A stretch of 64,000 nt of DNA from Nitzschia putrida (lineage: Eukaryota > Bacillariophyta > Bacillariophyceae > Bacillariales > Bacillariaceae), in the NCBI GenBank assembly GCA_016586335.1, contig BLYE01000023.1, forward strand, positions 1 to 64,000. The letters are read 5' to 3'. Shown piece by piece: positions 1 through 9,829 of the stretch. Numbering within the stretch: position 1 is the first letter of the stretch; every line of letters starts with the position of its first letter. The notes beneath the pieces were generated by a model that saw only the letters and a list, made by a program, of their open reading frames with translations, did no database searches and was not told where the DNA came from. A program made the position numbers and the translations under genes.

Positions 1-74
1 ATAAATAATGATATTTTCGTGGAAATCAAAGTAATTGAATCTCCAGTACCATCACCGAGTACAGGATCACGAAG

Positions 75-1676
75 TCAACCGCAACAAAACGCCCCCGACA
101 CTCTGGGTTTTTTGTCCATTGGAAGAAAAACCAAGTCACTACCTCCTCGATCCGATATCGAATTTTTGTTCCCTGAACTCGATTTCAATTGAATAGCAGC
201 ATGTCTGCCTTCAGTCTGGTGTTTCATTTTGTTTGCTACAGTTCTTTGAAACATTTTGGTTACCTTTTGCATGGCCTCTGCATCCGAAACTTCGAACCAG
301 AATCCATTGTATTCGTCTTTACAGAGGAAGCGCCCATTGGAGGCTTTGACAGTATCAAATACATGTGCTGCCAATGCAACTTTATTGCTTTTCGTCGAGC
401 TGGTGTACTCTACAGCCAAGGCATCCACAAGTGCACGGAAATACACATTTCCCGAATGTCTCTGGATAGGTTGTCCTTTTCCTGTAAGTACATCATTCTT
501 CGTCGGCAACTCAACCCCTGTAAACGGCAGAGTATTGGTTATTGCTTGTTGTTCTTTGAACTTGCGGCGTGAAATCCAACGCATGGCATTGGTCCTCTTG
601 ATGACGAGTTCGGCATTGATAGGAACATGTTCGACTGGAATGCCATACGTCATTAGCCTATACATGTTCTCGGTAAAGGTCCCAAAATGGAATCGATGGC
701 GTGCACGTGCTTCGGCTGTCAGCCCAGCCAAAGATAATTGGCACACAAAATACATGAGGTGGCTGTCCACGCATAAATGGATAGCTGCCATCCGGGCAGG
801 TACGCAGTTGGTAACATGAGCAGCCTCTTTGAGAAGACCTCGGTGGACATCGTCACTGGAAAAGTCTAGGCCCATGTGTATGTAAATAGTGACAACACCC
901 CGCCGTTGGTTTTCGACATCGTCCGATAGAGTTTGCCAGACGTACATGTAACACCGGATAAAATTGTCAGACTCTTTGAAGGCTCGGTCTCGAATATGAT
1001 TTAATCCCATATAGACTGGACGGCCACTCCGATCACGGGTGAGCAAAACCTGCATTTGGCCAGTCTTGAGACAGGCAATGTCGTCCTTGTCTAGGTCCTG
1101 ATAATGGATATCTCTTGTCAGGCATCGTTCCCCAAAGTAGTGGAGTAGGCATCCCAAATATTTCACCATTCGTTGGGCTGCCTTGGGAACGTTGAAGTAT
1201 TCAGATCGCAAAAACTTGAGGCAAAAGGCAATGTCACTGACGTACTCTTTGCCTCCTGGTAATGTAAGGGCCAAATTGTAGGCTGGCTTGTCCTCGATTT
1301 GTTCCACTTCCAGGCGAAAGGCAGTCAATTTTTGCACAAGAAAGGTCGGAGTTTCCTTCACTATGTCATCAACACCATGGAGTTCTTCATAAGATTGCTC
1401 TCGCTGCCCAATGGAGAGAGTGTTGAACTCCTTGGCTAGGATTGAGTCCACTTGTTTTGCTTCCCCTACTAGCACAGCAGTATTGTCATGATTCGGCAGT
1501 CGTTCCAAGCCTTGTTGTTGCAGTGTTTCGAAAGCTATAGACTTGTCCATAATGTAAGGTGATATATGAACAAAGGGTGCGATACGCGAGGAAAAGTGAT
1601 TGATGATGATAGCAGGAGGAGGAGAAGCGAAACCTGTTCTAGCCAGGGACGACCTATGATTGACCATGTCTCTCAA
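75..1676 (-). CDS. CRAL-TRIO-like protein with C-terminal DUF6824 domain
   Basis: Single-exon ORF of 533 codons. Residues ~165-350 look like the diatom-type CRAL-TRIO/Sec14-like fold (for example VVTIYIHMGLDF, then a RHRFHFGTF...YGIPVEHVPI segment); this family binds small lipids or hydrophobic ligands. Residues ~385-480 match DUF6824, a domain common in diatoms (pattern NDVLTGKG, HSGNVYFR, GRFLCKD..GFWFEV), whose function is unknown. The tail is Lys/Ser-rich. No signal peptide or membrane segment is seen, so a cytosolic or nuclear protein is likely. A second in-frame Met at residue 43 (1550) is an equally good start. The fusion of lipid-binding-like and DUF6824 domains is inferred by eye. 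Confidence 0.7.
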   Translation of the reverse strand: MRDMVNHRSSLARTGFASPPPAIIINHFSSRIAPFVHISPYIMDKSIAFETLQQQGLERLPNHDNTAVLVGEAKQVDSILAKEFNTLSIGQREQSYEELHGVDDIVKETPTFLVQKLTAFRLEVEQIEDKPAYNLALTLPGGKEYVSDIAFCLKFLRSEYFNVPKAAQRMVKYLGCLLHYFGERCLTRDIHYQDLDKDDIACLKTGQMQVLLTRDRSGRPVYMGLNHIRDRAFKESDNFIRCYMYVWQTLSDDVENQRRGVVTIYIHMGLDFSSDDVHRGLLKEAAHVTNCVPARMAAIHLCVDSHLMYFVCQLSLAGLTAEARARHRFHFGTFTENMYRLMTYGIPVEHVPINAELVIKRTNAMRWISRRKFKEQQAITNTLPFTGVELPTKNDVLTGKGQPIQRHSGNVYFRALVDALAVEYTSSTKSNKVALAAHVFDTVKASNGRFLCKDEYNGFWFEVSDAEAMQKVTKMFQRTVANKMKHQTEGRHAAIQLKSSSGNKNSISDRGGSDLVFLPMDKKPRVSGAFCCG

Positions 1677-2412
1677 GTTAAGAACAACACCTAAAATCGG
1701 GGAAACTTACGGACGTTAAGTGCTGTTCGCTCTACTAGAGAGGTAGTACGGAAAGATTGGAAATGCGAGAAGGATAGATAGAGGATGTGGAAGTATCGTA
1801 CGGTACAGTAGTACGTACGACGTACAGTAACAAACGTTGGATCGGATTGGCTTCATTCACGGTCACGGACCAACGACAGACAAAAAATATCTTGGAGCAT
1901 CATCATCTATCGATCTATCGATCTATCGATCCAGCAACGCTGAACAGCATGCATGGAAGGATTCGGAAGTGATGTAATATAACCAAGAGCAACAACAACA
2001 GCAACAGCGGTATTGTGTATTGGTGTATCATCAACCCGCCTGACAAGCCGATGGAGCAATTCAGGAAATCCAACAAACAACACGACATGCGTGTACCATG
2101 GCAGTTCAACCACGTTCAACGTTCAATGTTCAACGTTCGTTGCAGATAATTCCCTTCCCGCTGCTCCCAGTGTTACTCCACCGGCATTCATCTCACATGA
2201 AAGAGAATGAGAGTGTTGAGTAATGCTACAACTGTATTCTACTTCGATGGCAAAGATGTCTCTATAAAAATGTATTTTCTTGGGACTGTTACAAGTACAG
2301 TATAGTATAGTACAGTACAGTACAGTGCGAGTATTGTACCAGGTACCTTCCTGATGCACTACCGGTACTGTACTCGTATGGAATGAGCGCAGCAACAACC
2401 AACAACCAACCT
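1677..2412. other. Intergenic stretch, divergent/convergent flank
   Basis: No supported gene. It contains a short (CTATCGAT)-type microsatellite near 1908-1931 and dense GTAC-containing short palindromes around 2295-2380 (repeated GTACAGTA). The short ORFs here are unlikely to be coding. Confidence 0.5.
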
Positions 2413-5400
2413 CTACAAGGAAGACACGGAAGCATGTTCTTCCAACTCGCCTTGCCCGTCGTGATCGTCGCGCTGCTCGTCCAACAACGTGGAATCTTCC
2501 ATCCAAGGAGAACAAACGATGTACCCCGAAATCTTTTTGGTTTCCAAGATGGAATGCACTTTGGCAACTTTGCTCAATGGCACACAGTCCAACACTTCTG
2601 GCCGGACTCGATGCTGTTCCAACAGTCCAATCAAATGCTCCAAATCCTTTTTGGCCAATCTCGCGTCTTGATTCCATGCGTCAAACACATTGTACGAGTG
2701 GGTTCTGTCCTTCAAGTTCCCTTTCACCGATTTGCAAATCAGTTTGTTCGGACTCGGAGATGCAAACAGTGTGGGTGGTCGATTGTCCACTCCAGGTTGC
2801 CCAATGAACACCACTTGACCATCAGGTCGCAGTGCCTTCAAGTGATCCCGATGCATGGCATCAGTGTAAATCCCCTTGCTGTCCCGTACAGCCACCATCA
2901 ACCCAATTTGATGTCCTATCAATGTCAGCCATTCCTGTGGATCTTTTGGCAACGGAATGGCTCCCATGCGTTTGATCGAATCAAACTGTTTTGGCTTCAC
3001 CAATGCATAGCAATATTCTACTCCCCCTGCCAACGCCAACTCAATCAAAGCTCTTCCCAAGCTCGATGACCCACCCAAGATCAATATCGATTGCCCCTTG
3101 AGCGAGTTCTCTTTGTATCTCTGTGCACCCCGCTGTCCAATGTGCAACGCTTGAAATGCCGACAGATACGTCTCTACCAGGCACACGGCTCTCGCTGGAG
3201 GCAACGATGCCGACACTTTGATCATGCGATCTTTGGGGACGCAAGCATATCGAGCATTCCCTCCCGTTACCACCATGGCCAACACTGTGTCCCCATGTTT
3301 GTACCCCGATGCCAACATGGGCACACGCCGTTTGTCTTCAGGGAGATGAATTGTACCCAGCACGGCGACTCCTGGAATGATGTACGGGTTCAGCCGCACT
3401 TCACACCACTCCCCCCGTCGAATGTCACAGTCTGTTGGTGAAATTGAGGCTGCTGTCACTTTGACCATCATTTCTGCATTCCGTGGATCTAGGGTCGGTT
3501 TGCTCTGATGCTCACACAATTGAATGACGTTTTTGGAATTGTCTCCAAAGCGAGAATACGCCACATACATATAATGCCCATGAGCATGTGAATGTGATGT
3601 GGACTGCGACTGTGCCTGGGACCGAGATCGTGCATCTGACCTGGTTCCATCGGATCTTGTTCCAATCGATCGTGGGCCTCGCGGAGATTTGGCGTAGTTC
3701 GTTGGCGACGACATGGATTTCTTCATACTTTGTTTCGGTTTGGCAGATCCTCGGCTGTTGCTAGACACTGCTGTTTGACCAATACCAAAGGGATCAAAGT
3801 CGTCCATCTCAATCATTCGCTCGGGCCTCGAAGGTTGCTGCGGAGACTTGGGAGTTCCACTCTGATTCAACCGATTTAACTTCTGCACGTTTTTCATGCT
3901 CCGCTGTCGAACGACCTCTAGCGCATGCTCTTGTCGTCGGCGTTCTTGGTCACTCTCGTTCGTTCCTTGCGACCCATTGCGTTTCGCACTCTGTCGGTCT
4001 CTATCGAATCCATGGAAACCCTGAACCTCCCCTCCACCATTCGATTTGTGACGTGCGTGATTGACAGGCGTTGTGGTGTTGGCAGGTTGCTCTCGTTCCA
4101 CTTTGTTCCCCGTCAGTCTGCCTGTCAGCGATCTGGATCGTTGGCGTTGCTGCTTAGCTCCCTTCATCATACTCGAAAACGTATTGCGGCGATTCGTCTT
4201 GGTGGGTGTCGCATTCGAGACTTTGGGAGTAGCTTGGGTCAAATTGGCTGTGTCTGTGTCCGATTCCCTCGAGCGTGACTCCATTGTTCCAATCTTGAAT
4301 GGGTCAAACATGCTGTCGTCCGAATTTTGGCCTTTTGCTGTCGATTGAGATGGCCGACCGTTCGATCGCCCCCGAGCCAGAGTGGACGGTTTTGTCATAT
4401 CTGCTGGCGAATTTTTGACAGCATCTTTCTTCTGGTAATCTGGAACGTTGCCATATAGTTCTTTCCTAATCTTTTGCCGAGTAGCTTGATTGTGTCTTTG
4501 CTTTGGTTCTTGGACGGGTGTGGCTTGTGAACTGTCGCTATTGCTTGACCGAGAACCCGTGGTGACAGGAGTGGTACTGCGAGGTTTCAGTCGAGAGGAA
4601 GGTCGAGGGCGGGACTTTTGGGGATGACGCTGAGGCTGAGGATCACCAATGAACATTAAATCTGCGTAAGCTTGATGATAGGAAATAGGACTTTTCGATC
4701 TTCGCCTCGAGCGATTGGAAGTTTTTCTGCCCGCATTGATGTCATCATCGGAACTATCCGATGAGTCAGCACTCTTTCGAATGCCACTATAGTATGCAAC
4801 ATCGTCAACAGGATCCAGATAGGACCACAACGAGTTTTGGGCCTTTTCATCGGTCGGCTCGTTCAGGCTCGGTAGAGTGGGAGTGCAATTCAAAAACCCT
4901 TTCACACCCAGGAGATCAAGAATGGAAGGGTTTGCTGCTTCAGCTTTGGGTGGAGGAGGATTTTGCCGAGATTGGGCTTTTGATGGAAATCGATTGGAAA
5001 CGTCGTGGCATTGAAAGGCGAAATTCCTGTCCTCACTAGCACTGACAGGGCTCGAGAGGGCCTCATCTGCAAGAGCGTACTGCGGGAATGACTGTGGATT
5101 GTACTGATCAACCGACTGGAAAGCACCAGTTCTATAGTCCTGCACCGGATACTGTTGCCGAAGCTGATGGTTGGTTGGGACCCGGTCAAACTCGTTTGCC
5201 ACAGGTCTGTCGTAGTGGCCATCCATTGCATATCCTTCTTGATGGTGTTGTGCCGTTCTGCGGGCCTGATGTTGCTCTGGCCAGTGACTATCATGAGTAC
5301 CCATCCCATATGTATCTTGGTGTTGAGGTCTTCGGGTGGGAGGTGGCTCAGACCATTGACTGTCGTCGGGAGCCATCCTCGTTCTCGCCTGGTCTATCGG

Positions 5401-5886
5401 GAATTGCAAATCCTGGTTAGGTGTTGGAGTGCTGGCTTTTGACCTTTGAAAATTGGATTCATCATGAAATATTCTGGACCCTGGAGCCCTTTCCTGTTCA
5501 TGAACGGTGGTTTGTTGATGGTAGTATTTGAACTCTGGGGGCTCTCTGTTTTCTGAGCTGGTTGCAGGAGGCAACGACGCCGAAACAAAGGGAGTTCGTT
5601 CATCTGATGAATTTTGTTGGGACATCTGGGCCCTTGCCAAATCGGCCGAACTTGACACACTCGGAACTGAGAACTGATCCAAACTCTTGCTACTCTCAAA
5701 CTCAGAAAAGTCCACGATATGATTCAACACGCCATGATTGTTGCGTAAAATTGTTCCCAGGTTTTCAGGCTTGTCAAAATGTTCTGAGTTGATGGGAGCT
5801 TTGCCACTAGATTTGTTGAAAGCCACAAATGACCGCGGGGACTGAGACCTGGCCTTTGGCATACTGTAGGGGACTTGAGTCCTCAT
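2413..5886 (-). CDS. Large disordered protein with C-terminal MDR (quinone oxidoreductase-like) domain
   Basis: Single-exon ORF of 1157 codons. Residues 1 to ~780 are low-complexity, rich in Ser, Gln, Arg and Pro, with many basic/RS-like stretches, and look intrinsically disordered. Residues ~785-1120 resemble a medium-chain dehydrogenase/reductase of the quinone-oxidoreductase type: a GroES-like part (VKVTAASISPTDCDIRRGEW) and a Rossmann part with the dinucleotide-binding motif LILGGSSSLGRALIELA. The structural-zinc Cys cluster of alcohol dehydrogenases is not seen, which fits the zinc-free quinone-oxidoreductase branch. The last ~35 residues are acidic. The long disordered N-terminus is unusual for the family and may scaffold or target the enzyme. 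Substrate cannot be told from sequence. Confidence 0.75.
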   Translation of the reverse strand: MRTQVPYSMPKARSQSPRSFVAFNKSSGKAPINSEHFDKPENLGTILRNNHGVLNHIVDFSEFESSKSLDQFSVPSVSSSADLARAQMSQQNSSDERTPFVSASLPPATSSENREPPEFKYYHQQTTVHEQERAPGSRIFHDESNFQRSKASTPTPNQDLQFPIDQARTRMAPDDSQWSEPPPTRRPQHQDTYGMGTHDSHWPEQHQARRTAQHHQEGYAMDGHYDRPVANEFDRVPTNHQLRQQYPVQDYRTGAFQSVDQYNPQSFPQYALADEALSSPVSASEDRNFAFQCHDVSNRFPSKAQSRQNPPPPKAEAANPSILDLLGVKGFLNCTPTLPSLNEPTDEKAQNSLWSYLDPVDDVAYYSGIRKSADSSDSSDDDINAGRKTSNRSRRRSKSPISYHQAYADLMFIGDPQPQRHPQKSRPRPSSRLKPRSTTPVTTGSRSSNSDSSQATPVQEPKQRHNQATRQKIRKELYGNVPDYQKKDAVKNSPADMTKPSTLARGRSNGRPSQSTAKGQNSDDSMFDPFKIGTMESRSRESDTDTANLTQATPKVSNATPTKTNRRNTFSSMMKGAKQQRQRSRSLTGRLTGNKVEREQPANTTTPVNHARHKSNGGGEVQGFHGFDRDRQSAKRNGSQGTNESDQERRRQEHALEVVRQRSMKNVQKLNRLNQSGTPKSPQQPSRPERMIEMDDFDPFGIGQTAVSSNSRGSAKPKQSMKKSMSSPTNYAKSPRGPRSIGTRSDGTRSDARSRSQAQSQSTSHSHAHGHYMYVAYSRFGDNSKNVIQLCEHQSKPTLDPRNAEMMVKVTAASISPTDCDIRRGEWCEVRLNPYIIPGVAVLGTIHLPEDKRRVPMLASGYKHGDTVLAMVVTGGNARYACVPKDRMIKVSASLPPARAVCLVETYLSAFQALHIGQRGAQRYKENSLKGQSILILGGSSSLGRALIELALAGGVEYCYALVKPKQFDSIKRMGAIPLPKDPQEWLTLIGHQIGLMVAVRDSKGIYTDAMHRDHLKALRPDGQVVFIGQPGVDNRPPTLFASPSPNKLICKSVKGNLKDRTHSYNVFDAWNQDARLAKKDLEHLIGLLEQHRVRPEVLDCVPLSKVAKVHSILETKKISGYIVCSPWMEDSTLLDEQRDDHDGQGELEEHASVSSL

Positions 5887-6296
5887 TGTTGCTATTATTC
5901 AATATTCTTTCTTTTCTCAACATCGGCTCTCCGTCAGGGAGACAAGCAGCGACCAGAGGAGTGTTGTGTTGAGGAAAGAATCGTTTGGCGAGTTGCTCTG
6001 ACAACGGTAATATTGTGGCATAGCAAAATGTGGAACGGACCGGCGGGTGCGTAATACACACACAAATAATATCGTAGGAATGGAAGGAGGACGTCACAAA
6101 CATAATGTTAAAAGCTACTACCTAGGTATCAAGAATACGTAAGAACCTATGCTAGCTGTTATTGATACACGTTCTTGATTTGATTGGTCCAGCGTTTCGC
6201 ACACTGGTGGCTGGTGGCGGTCATCTTCTTCCCCCATCTTTGTACACGGATGCACCAGAAACATATAATTTTTTGATAACAACAGTAAGAACCGGA
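5887..6296. other. Intergenic spacer
   Basis: About 410 bp between the MDR-type gene start and the helicase-associated-domain gene stop. I see no gene, RNA or clear repeat; it presumably holds the promoter of the MDR-type gene. Confidence 0.5.
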
Positions 6297-7229
6297 TCAA
6301 TTCTCATCTGTCTTGCATCGTTGCTTTCGGGGTTCCCAAATGAAGCCAAGGGCATCAAGACGTGCGACACGAGCCTCTTTCAGGCAATTGGGCGCTGAGC
6401 TCCGTTGCGAATCCTCCCTGAAAAGTTTCCACTGGCGGCGTTGGCATTGGACCCAAACACTGAGAGAATGATTTTTGTAAGTAGTAGGAACACTTGTGTG
6501 ACCATGCAACCTTTTGAACTCTACAAGTTCATTGAATCTTTCTTCCCAAGTAGCATTGTGACTATCCCAAACGAAGCCAAGACGACTGAGGGCGTCGAGT
6601 CTGTCAGTAGTCAAAGTAGATCTCTTCCCTTGTTGCCGCAGCTTCCATTGGTATCGTTGACGCTTCACCCAGGTAGCCAGTGCCAAATTTTCTTGCCACT
6701 TGTGCGGAACCAAGCAGTGTCCGTGGCGCTCCCGAAATCGAATCAACTCCCGGTATCTCTTCTTCCAAAGAGCAGCTTGGTAATCCGTCAAGTCAACTTC
6801 GTCCACAGATCCATCGTTCTGGGGGCTAGAAGTAGTATGACCAACAACCGTTGAAGAAAGACTGGTGTTGCTGGAATGCTGGATCTGATTCTGATTCGGT
6901 CGAAGAAGAGGTCCAAGGCACTCCAAGAACATCTCTTGGTTCGACAAAAGGTCGGCATTCAAGTGCAAAGGCACGGTGTCAACAACATTGACAGTCCGGA
7001 TAGGATCTGGGGAGGGTCTAGTAGTGGTGCTACTAGTAGCCGCTGCTGCTGGTAGGTCAACATCAGACGTCAAGTGCCAGAGAGGCGTTGGTTCTTCTGA
7101 TTGAATGTCAAACGCATTGTCAGTGGATTTCAAGAAGCTGTTGCACAAAGTCTCATCGGTTGGCATGGGACCATTGGCGTCGAAGCATGGAAAGTCGTGG
7201 AAACCGAGGGTTTTGCAAAGCATGTTCAC
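6297..7229 (-). CDS. Helicase-associated (HA) domain protein
   Basis: Intronless ORF of 310 codons. The C-terminal half holds two helicase-associated repeats: residues ~165-225 (WKKRYRELIRFRERHGHCLV, then LATWVKRQRYQWK and LGFVW) and ~230-300 (WEERFNELVEFKRLHGH, LSVWVQCQRRQWK, LGFIWEP). This three-helix module is usually found behind helicase domains and is likely nucleic-acid binding; in diatoms it is abundant as stand-alone proteins without a helicase. Residues 1-160 are low-complexity. No membrane segment or targeting signal is visible. A paralogue lies at 13826-15372 across the gypsy insertion, and there an intron interrupts the second HA repeat at the position equivalent to WVQ|CQRRQ here. 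Confidence 0.8.
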   Translation of the reverse strand: MNMLCKTLGFHDFPCFDANGPMPTDETLCNSFLKSTDNAFDIQSEEPTPLWHLTSDVDLPAAAATSSTTTRPSPDPIRTVNVVDTVPLHLNADLLSNQEMFLECLGPLLRPNQNQIQHSSNTSLSSTVVGHTTSSPQNDGSVDEVDLTDYQAALWKKRYRELIRFRERHGHCLVPHKWQENLALATWVKRQRYQWKLRQQGKRSTLTTDRLDALSRLGFVWDSHNATWEERFNELVEFKRLHGHTSVPTTYKNHSLSVWVQCQRRQWKLFREDSQRSSAPNCLKEARVARLDALGFIWEPRKQRCKTDEN

Positions 7230-7865
7230 TTGATTTTATGGCCATGAACGCGTATTCTTGGTTGCTATGCTTCCCCGGAACGACACGTATATTGCGTGTC
7301 AGTAGTTTGGAGCTATCGCTCCACGACGACAAAGTTCTTAAAATCGAATGGGATAGAAGGAATTTCCGACTGGTATTTATTGCTTCCCAGTGCTGGAGAA
7401 CAGTTTCGAGAAAATTCAGTGCGAGTACGACATTTTCTGCAATTAGTACCTGCAATCAAACCCTGATAACAGCCCATAGTCGGGCAGGACTATTTTGCCA
7501 CCGGAGTAGCGCTGCACTGCAGCCACATCTTCGTAATTCAAGTGCGTCCACTCGTCGCAGCTGCACAAATCATACAGGAGGGAGACACAGTTTCGTGTCC
7601 CCAACTCGAGCCGCCATTCCCCAGTACATATTATAGAGTTTCTACAACTCATAGGTACACTTGGCATGTTTGGAGGAGTTCGGTTCCTACTTGCCATCAT
7701 TAAAAAAGGCTAGAATAGGAATTGTCAAAATGGTTGTGTGGACACTTGGACTTTAATGAAGGCAGCTAGTTGCTTTCTCCCTGGGGTCGCTAATGACGCA
7801 TTGATACAGGTGTTGTTCAATCAACCCCACCAGGACACCAATAATGTTTCTGTACTCGTAAAGGC
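7230..7865. other. Intergenic sequence upstream of the gypsy insertion
   Basis: About 635 bp with no convincing coding region. It lies between the HA-domain gene start and the target-site duplication TATTG (7866-7870) of the gypsy element. Confidence 0.5.
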
Positions 7866-7870
7866 TATTG

Positions 7871-8229
7871 TGAAGTCTCCTGCCGTTGGTCTTTACCAGT
7901 GAGATAGGTTTTACCAACGCCAAGATTCTTCCACCTTGAAGAAGTCTACACAAGGCTTGATTGTTACCCCGTGTCGCTCTTGTGTCACGGAACCTCAGTC
8001 CCTCGTTCTACTTCGGACAATTAGTTTCATTCATGATTGCATTCTTACACTTCCAACGATGTCAGGATTCCTATCCCAACTTTTATTGAGACATGGATCC
8101 TGCTCACGATACTATTCTGCATGTCTTTCATCAGACTCAAATACCAAAGACCCAAAACAAACCAAACAAACACTACATTTTAACTCACAATAATAGCTTT
8201 ACGTTTACTGACTACCGCGGCTTACTGCA
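7871..8229 (+). repeat. 5' LTR of gypsy element
   Basis: Begins TGAAGTCTCC and ends CTTACTGCA. By eye it matches the 3' LTR base for base over 359 bp, and an 85-codon spurious ORF inside it is identical in both copies. Promoter elements were not individually identified. Confidence 0.95.
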
Positions 8230-8363
8230 CTTTGATCAAACTTTGTAAGGAAGTCAAATTCCTGAAGCTCTACGTCCGTGTATCGCAACGATAGGCGACC
8301 CCACTTTTTCATCAAGAAAATCATCTCTCATCATTACTTTCAACCAGAGTAACCGCTCTCGCC

Positions 8364-9829
8364 ATGTCAGGCAGGTACATCGATATCAACGACGCGGACG
8401 AGGAAATCGATTCCCTCCAAACCGTCAAGTACAAGGCCACCGTTACGACGACCCGAGACAACTCAACCCAGGAGGAGCAACTTTGTCGCTACGTGTGCAA
8501 GTTGCCCTCGTTCCCGAAGCCACTCTCAGTGATCTTGTTTTGCGAGGACTTTCTGAATGTCGCCGTTCTTTTCTCATGGGACAACGCCGCCAAGATTTCC
8601 CGGTTCAGAGATCATCTCGCGAAGACTCAACTACTGAAGTGGAACGACGTCCTCAAGCAAGAAACGAATTTCGACGTGGCTATCCAATTGTGGCTGCGCA
8701 GGATGCTCGCCGGGCTCGATGCCGAGAGGCAAGGAGAGTATTTACTCTCCGAGGCGCGCAAGCCTCGCCACATGAGTCCAACCGAGTACAAGGAACGCAT
8801 GGAACTCCTGTCTACTTACGCAACTTGGATGCCGAACAAGGACCCAGACAATACGGGAACTCAGATCCTCACAGAAAGGGAGCTTGTTCGCGCGTTTTTT
8901 GAACGCAATGCCCAAGGGTTGGAAGTCCAAGATGACAATGGCCAACATCAACCCTCGAACTGTTACTCTGGATACGGCAGTGAACTACATGGACATCCTT
9001 TTCTACGAGCTGGACGATGTTCAACAGGAAACGCGAGGACGAAGCTCATCCCTCGCAAGAAGAAGTGGTCGCAGCAAAAGCCCATCAAGAAAGAAGACGA
9101 ACAAGCACTATAAAGGTGCTGATCGAGACAATGGTGCTGGAAAGTCCAAATCCGGAAAAATCAAGGCAGAAGATCCATGTCCATTGCCGGGACATGGGAA
9201 CCACTCTTGGGGACAATGCTACCAGAATCGCTTCGGTAGTAGGGCCTCCCAAACTGATCGCACGTCCGAAAATCGTCCAACTTCGACGACTTCGTCTTCT
9301 GGCTACAGACCTCCTTCCAGCGGCATACCCAGATACCAAACCAGATCTGCTTCCAGAGGATCAGGGGAAAGTCACGCTGTGGAAAATGATGGATTGCAAG
9401 TTGAGAAATCCCGTTCCAAAAAAGGTCGCTCCGGAGCCAAATCCAGTGCTCCAGAGTCGTATCATTCTGACCTATTTCAAGCTGATCCAAGGGCTCAGGG
9501 TGATCCAGCAACCAACCCTGAGTCACTCTACAACCAGTTTGAGGAGCTGGAGTTCGAACGGTACGAGGAAAAAAATTCTTTTCATTTCGCAGGCCCCGAT
9601 TCGGCCGAAATTGCATTCGAAGACCTTGTGCCACAGCCAGATCTCCAACCTTCGACCCTTGTTACCTGCCGAAAGCTTGGAGAAAGAGCTGGACAATGGT
9701 CCTACTGCGGTCTTCTAGATCATGGTGGTTCACACGTTATGATCAACAAACGGTGTGTTCCGGGTGACCTTGAGACGATCAAGTCTCCTACGTCTACGTT
9801 CAGGACGACTGCTGGGACCTTGGCAAAGC
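8364..9829 (+). pseudogene. Gag and N-terminal protease of gypsy element, frame broken
   Basis: The capsid-like region starts at ATG 8364 and is open to ~8899; it then continues one base downstream in a second frame (8884-9915). Natural continuity across the T6 run at 8895-8900 (LVRAF then LNAMPKGWKSKM) indicates one extra T. The second part has a basic region (RRSGRSKSPSRKK) and a zinc-knuckle-like CPLPGHGNHSWGQCYQ motif, typical of diatom retroelement nucleocapsids. The retropepsin active-site segment follows as LLDHGGSHVMI, where His replaces the usual Ser/Thr after the catalytic Asp. Protease continuity breaks again at 9829 (AK, extra C, then QETVYLYN). Both breaks lie inside conserved domains, not at a gag/pol boundary, so programmed frameshifting is less likely than mutation or sequence error. 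Confidence 0.75.

Noticed and set aside
7936..8193. 85-codon ORF in the 5' LTR, repeated at 12922-13179
   Set aside because: Identical only because the LTRs are identical; no protein pattern, and LTRs normally do not code.
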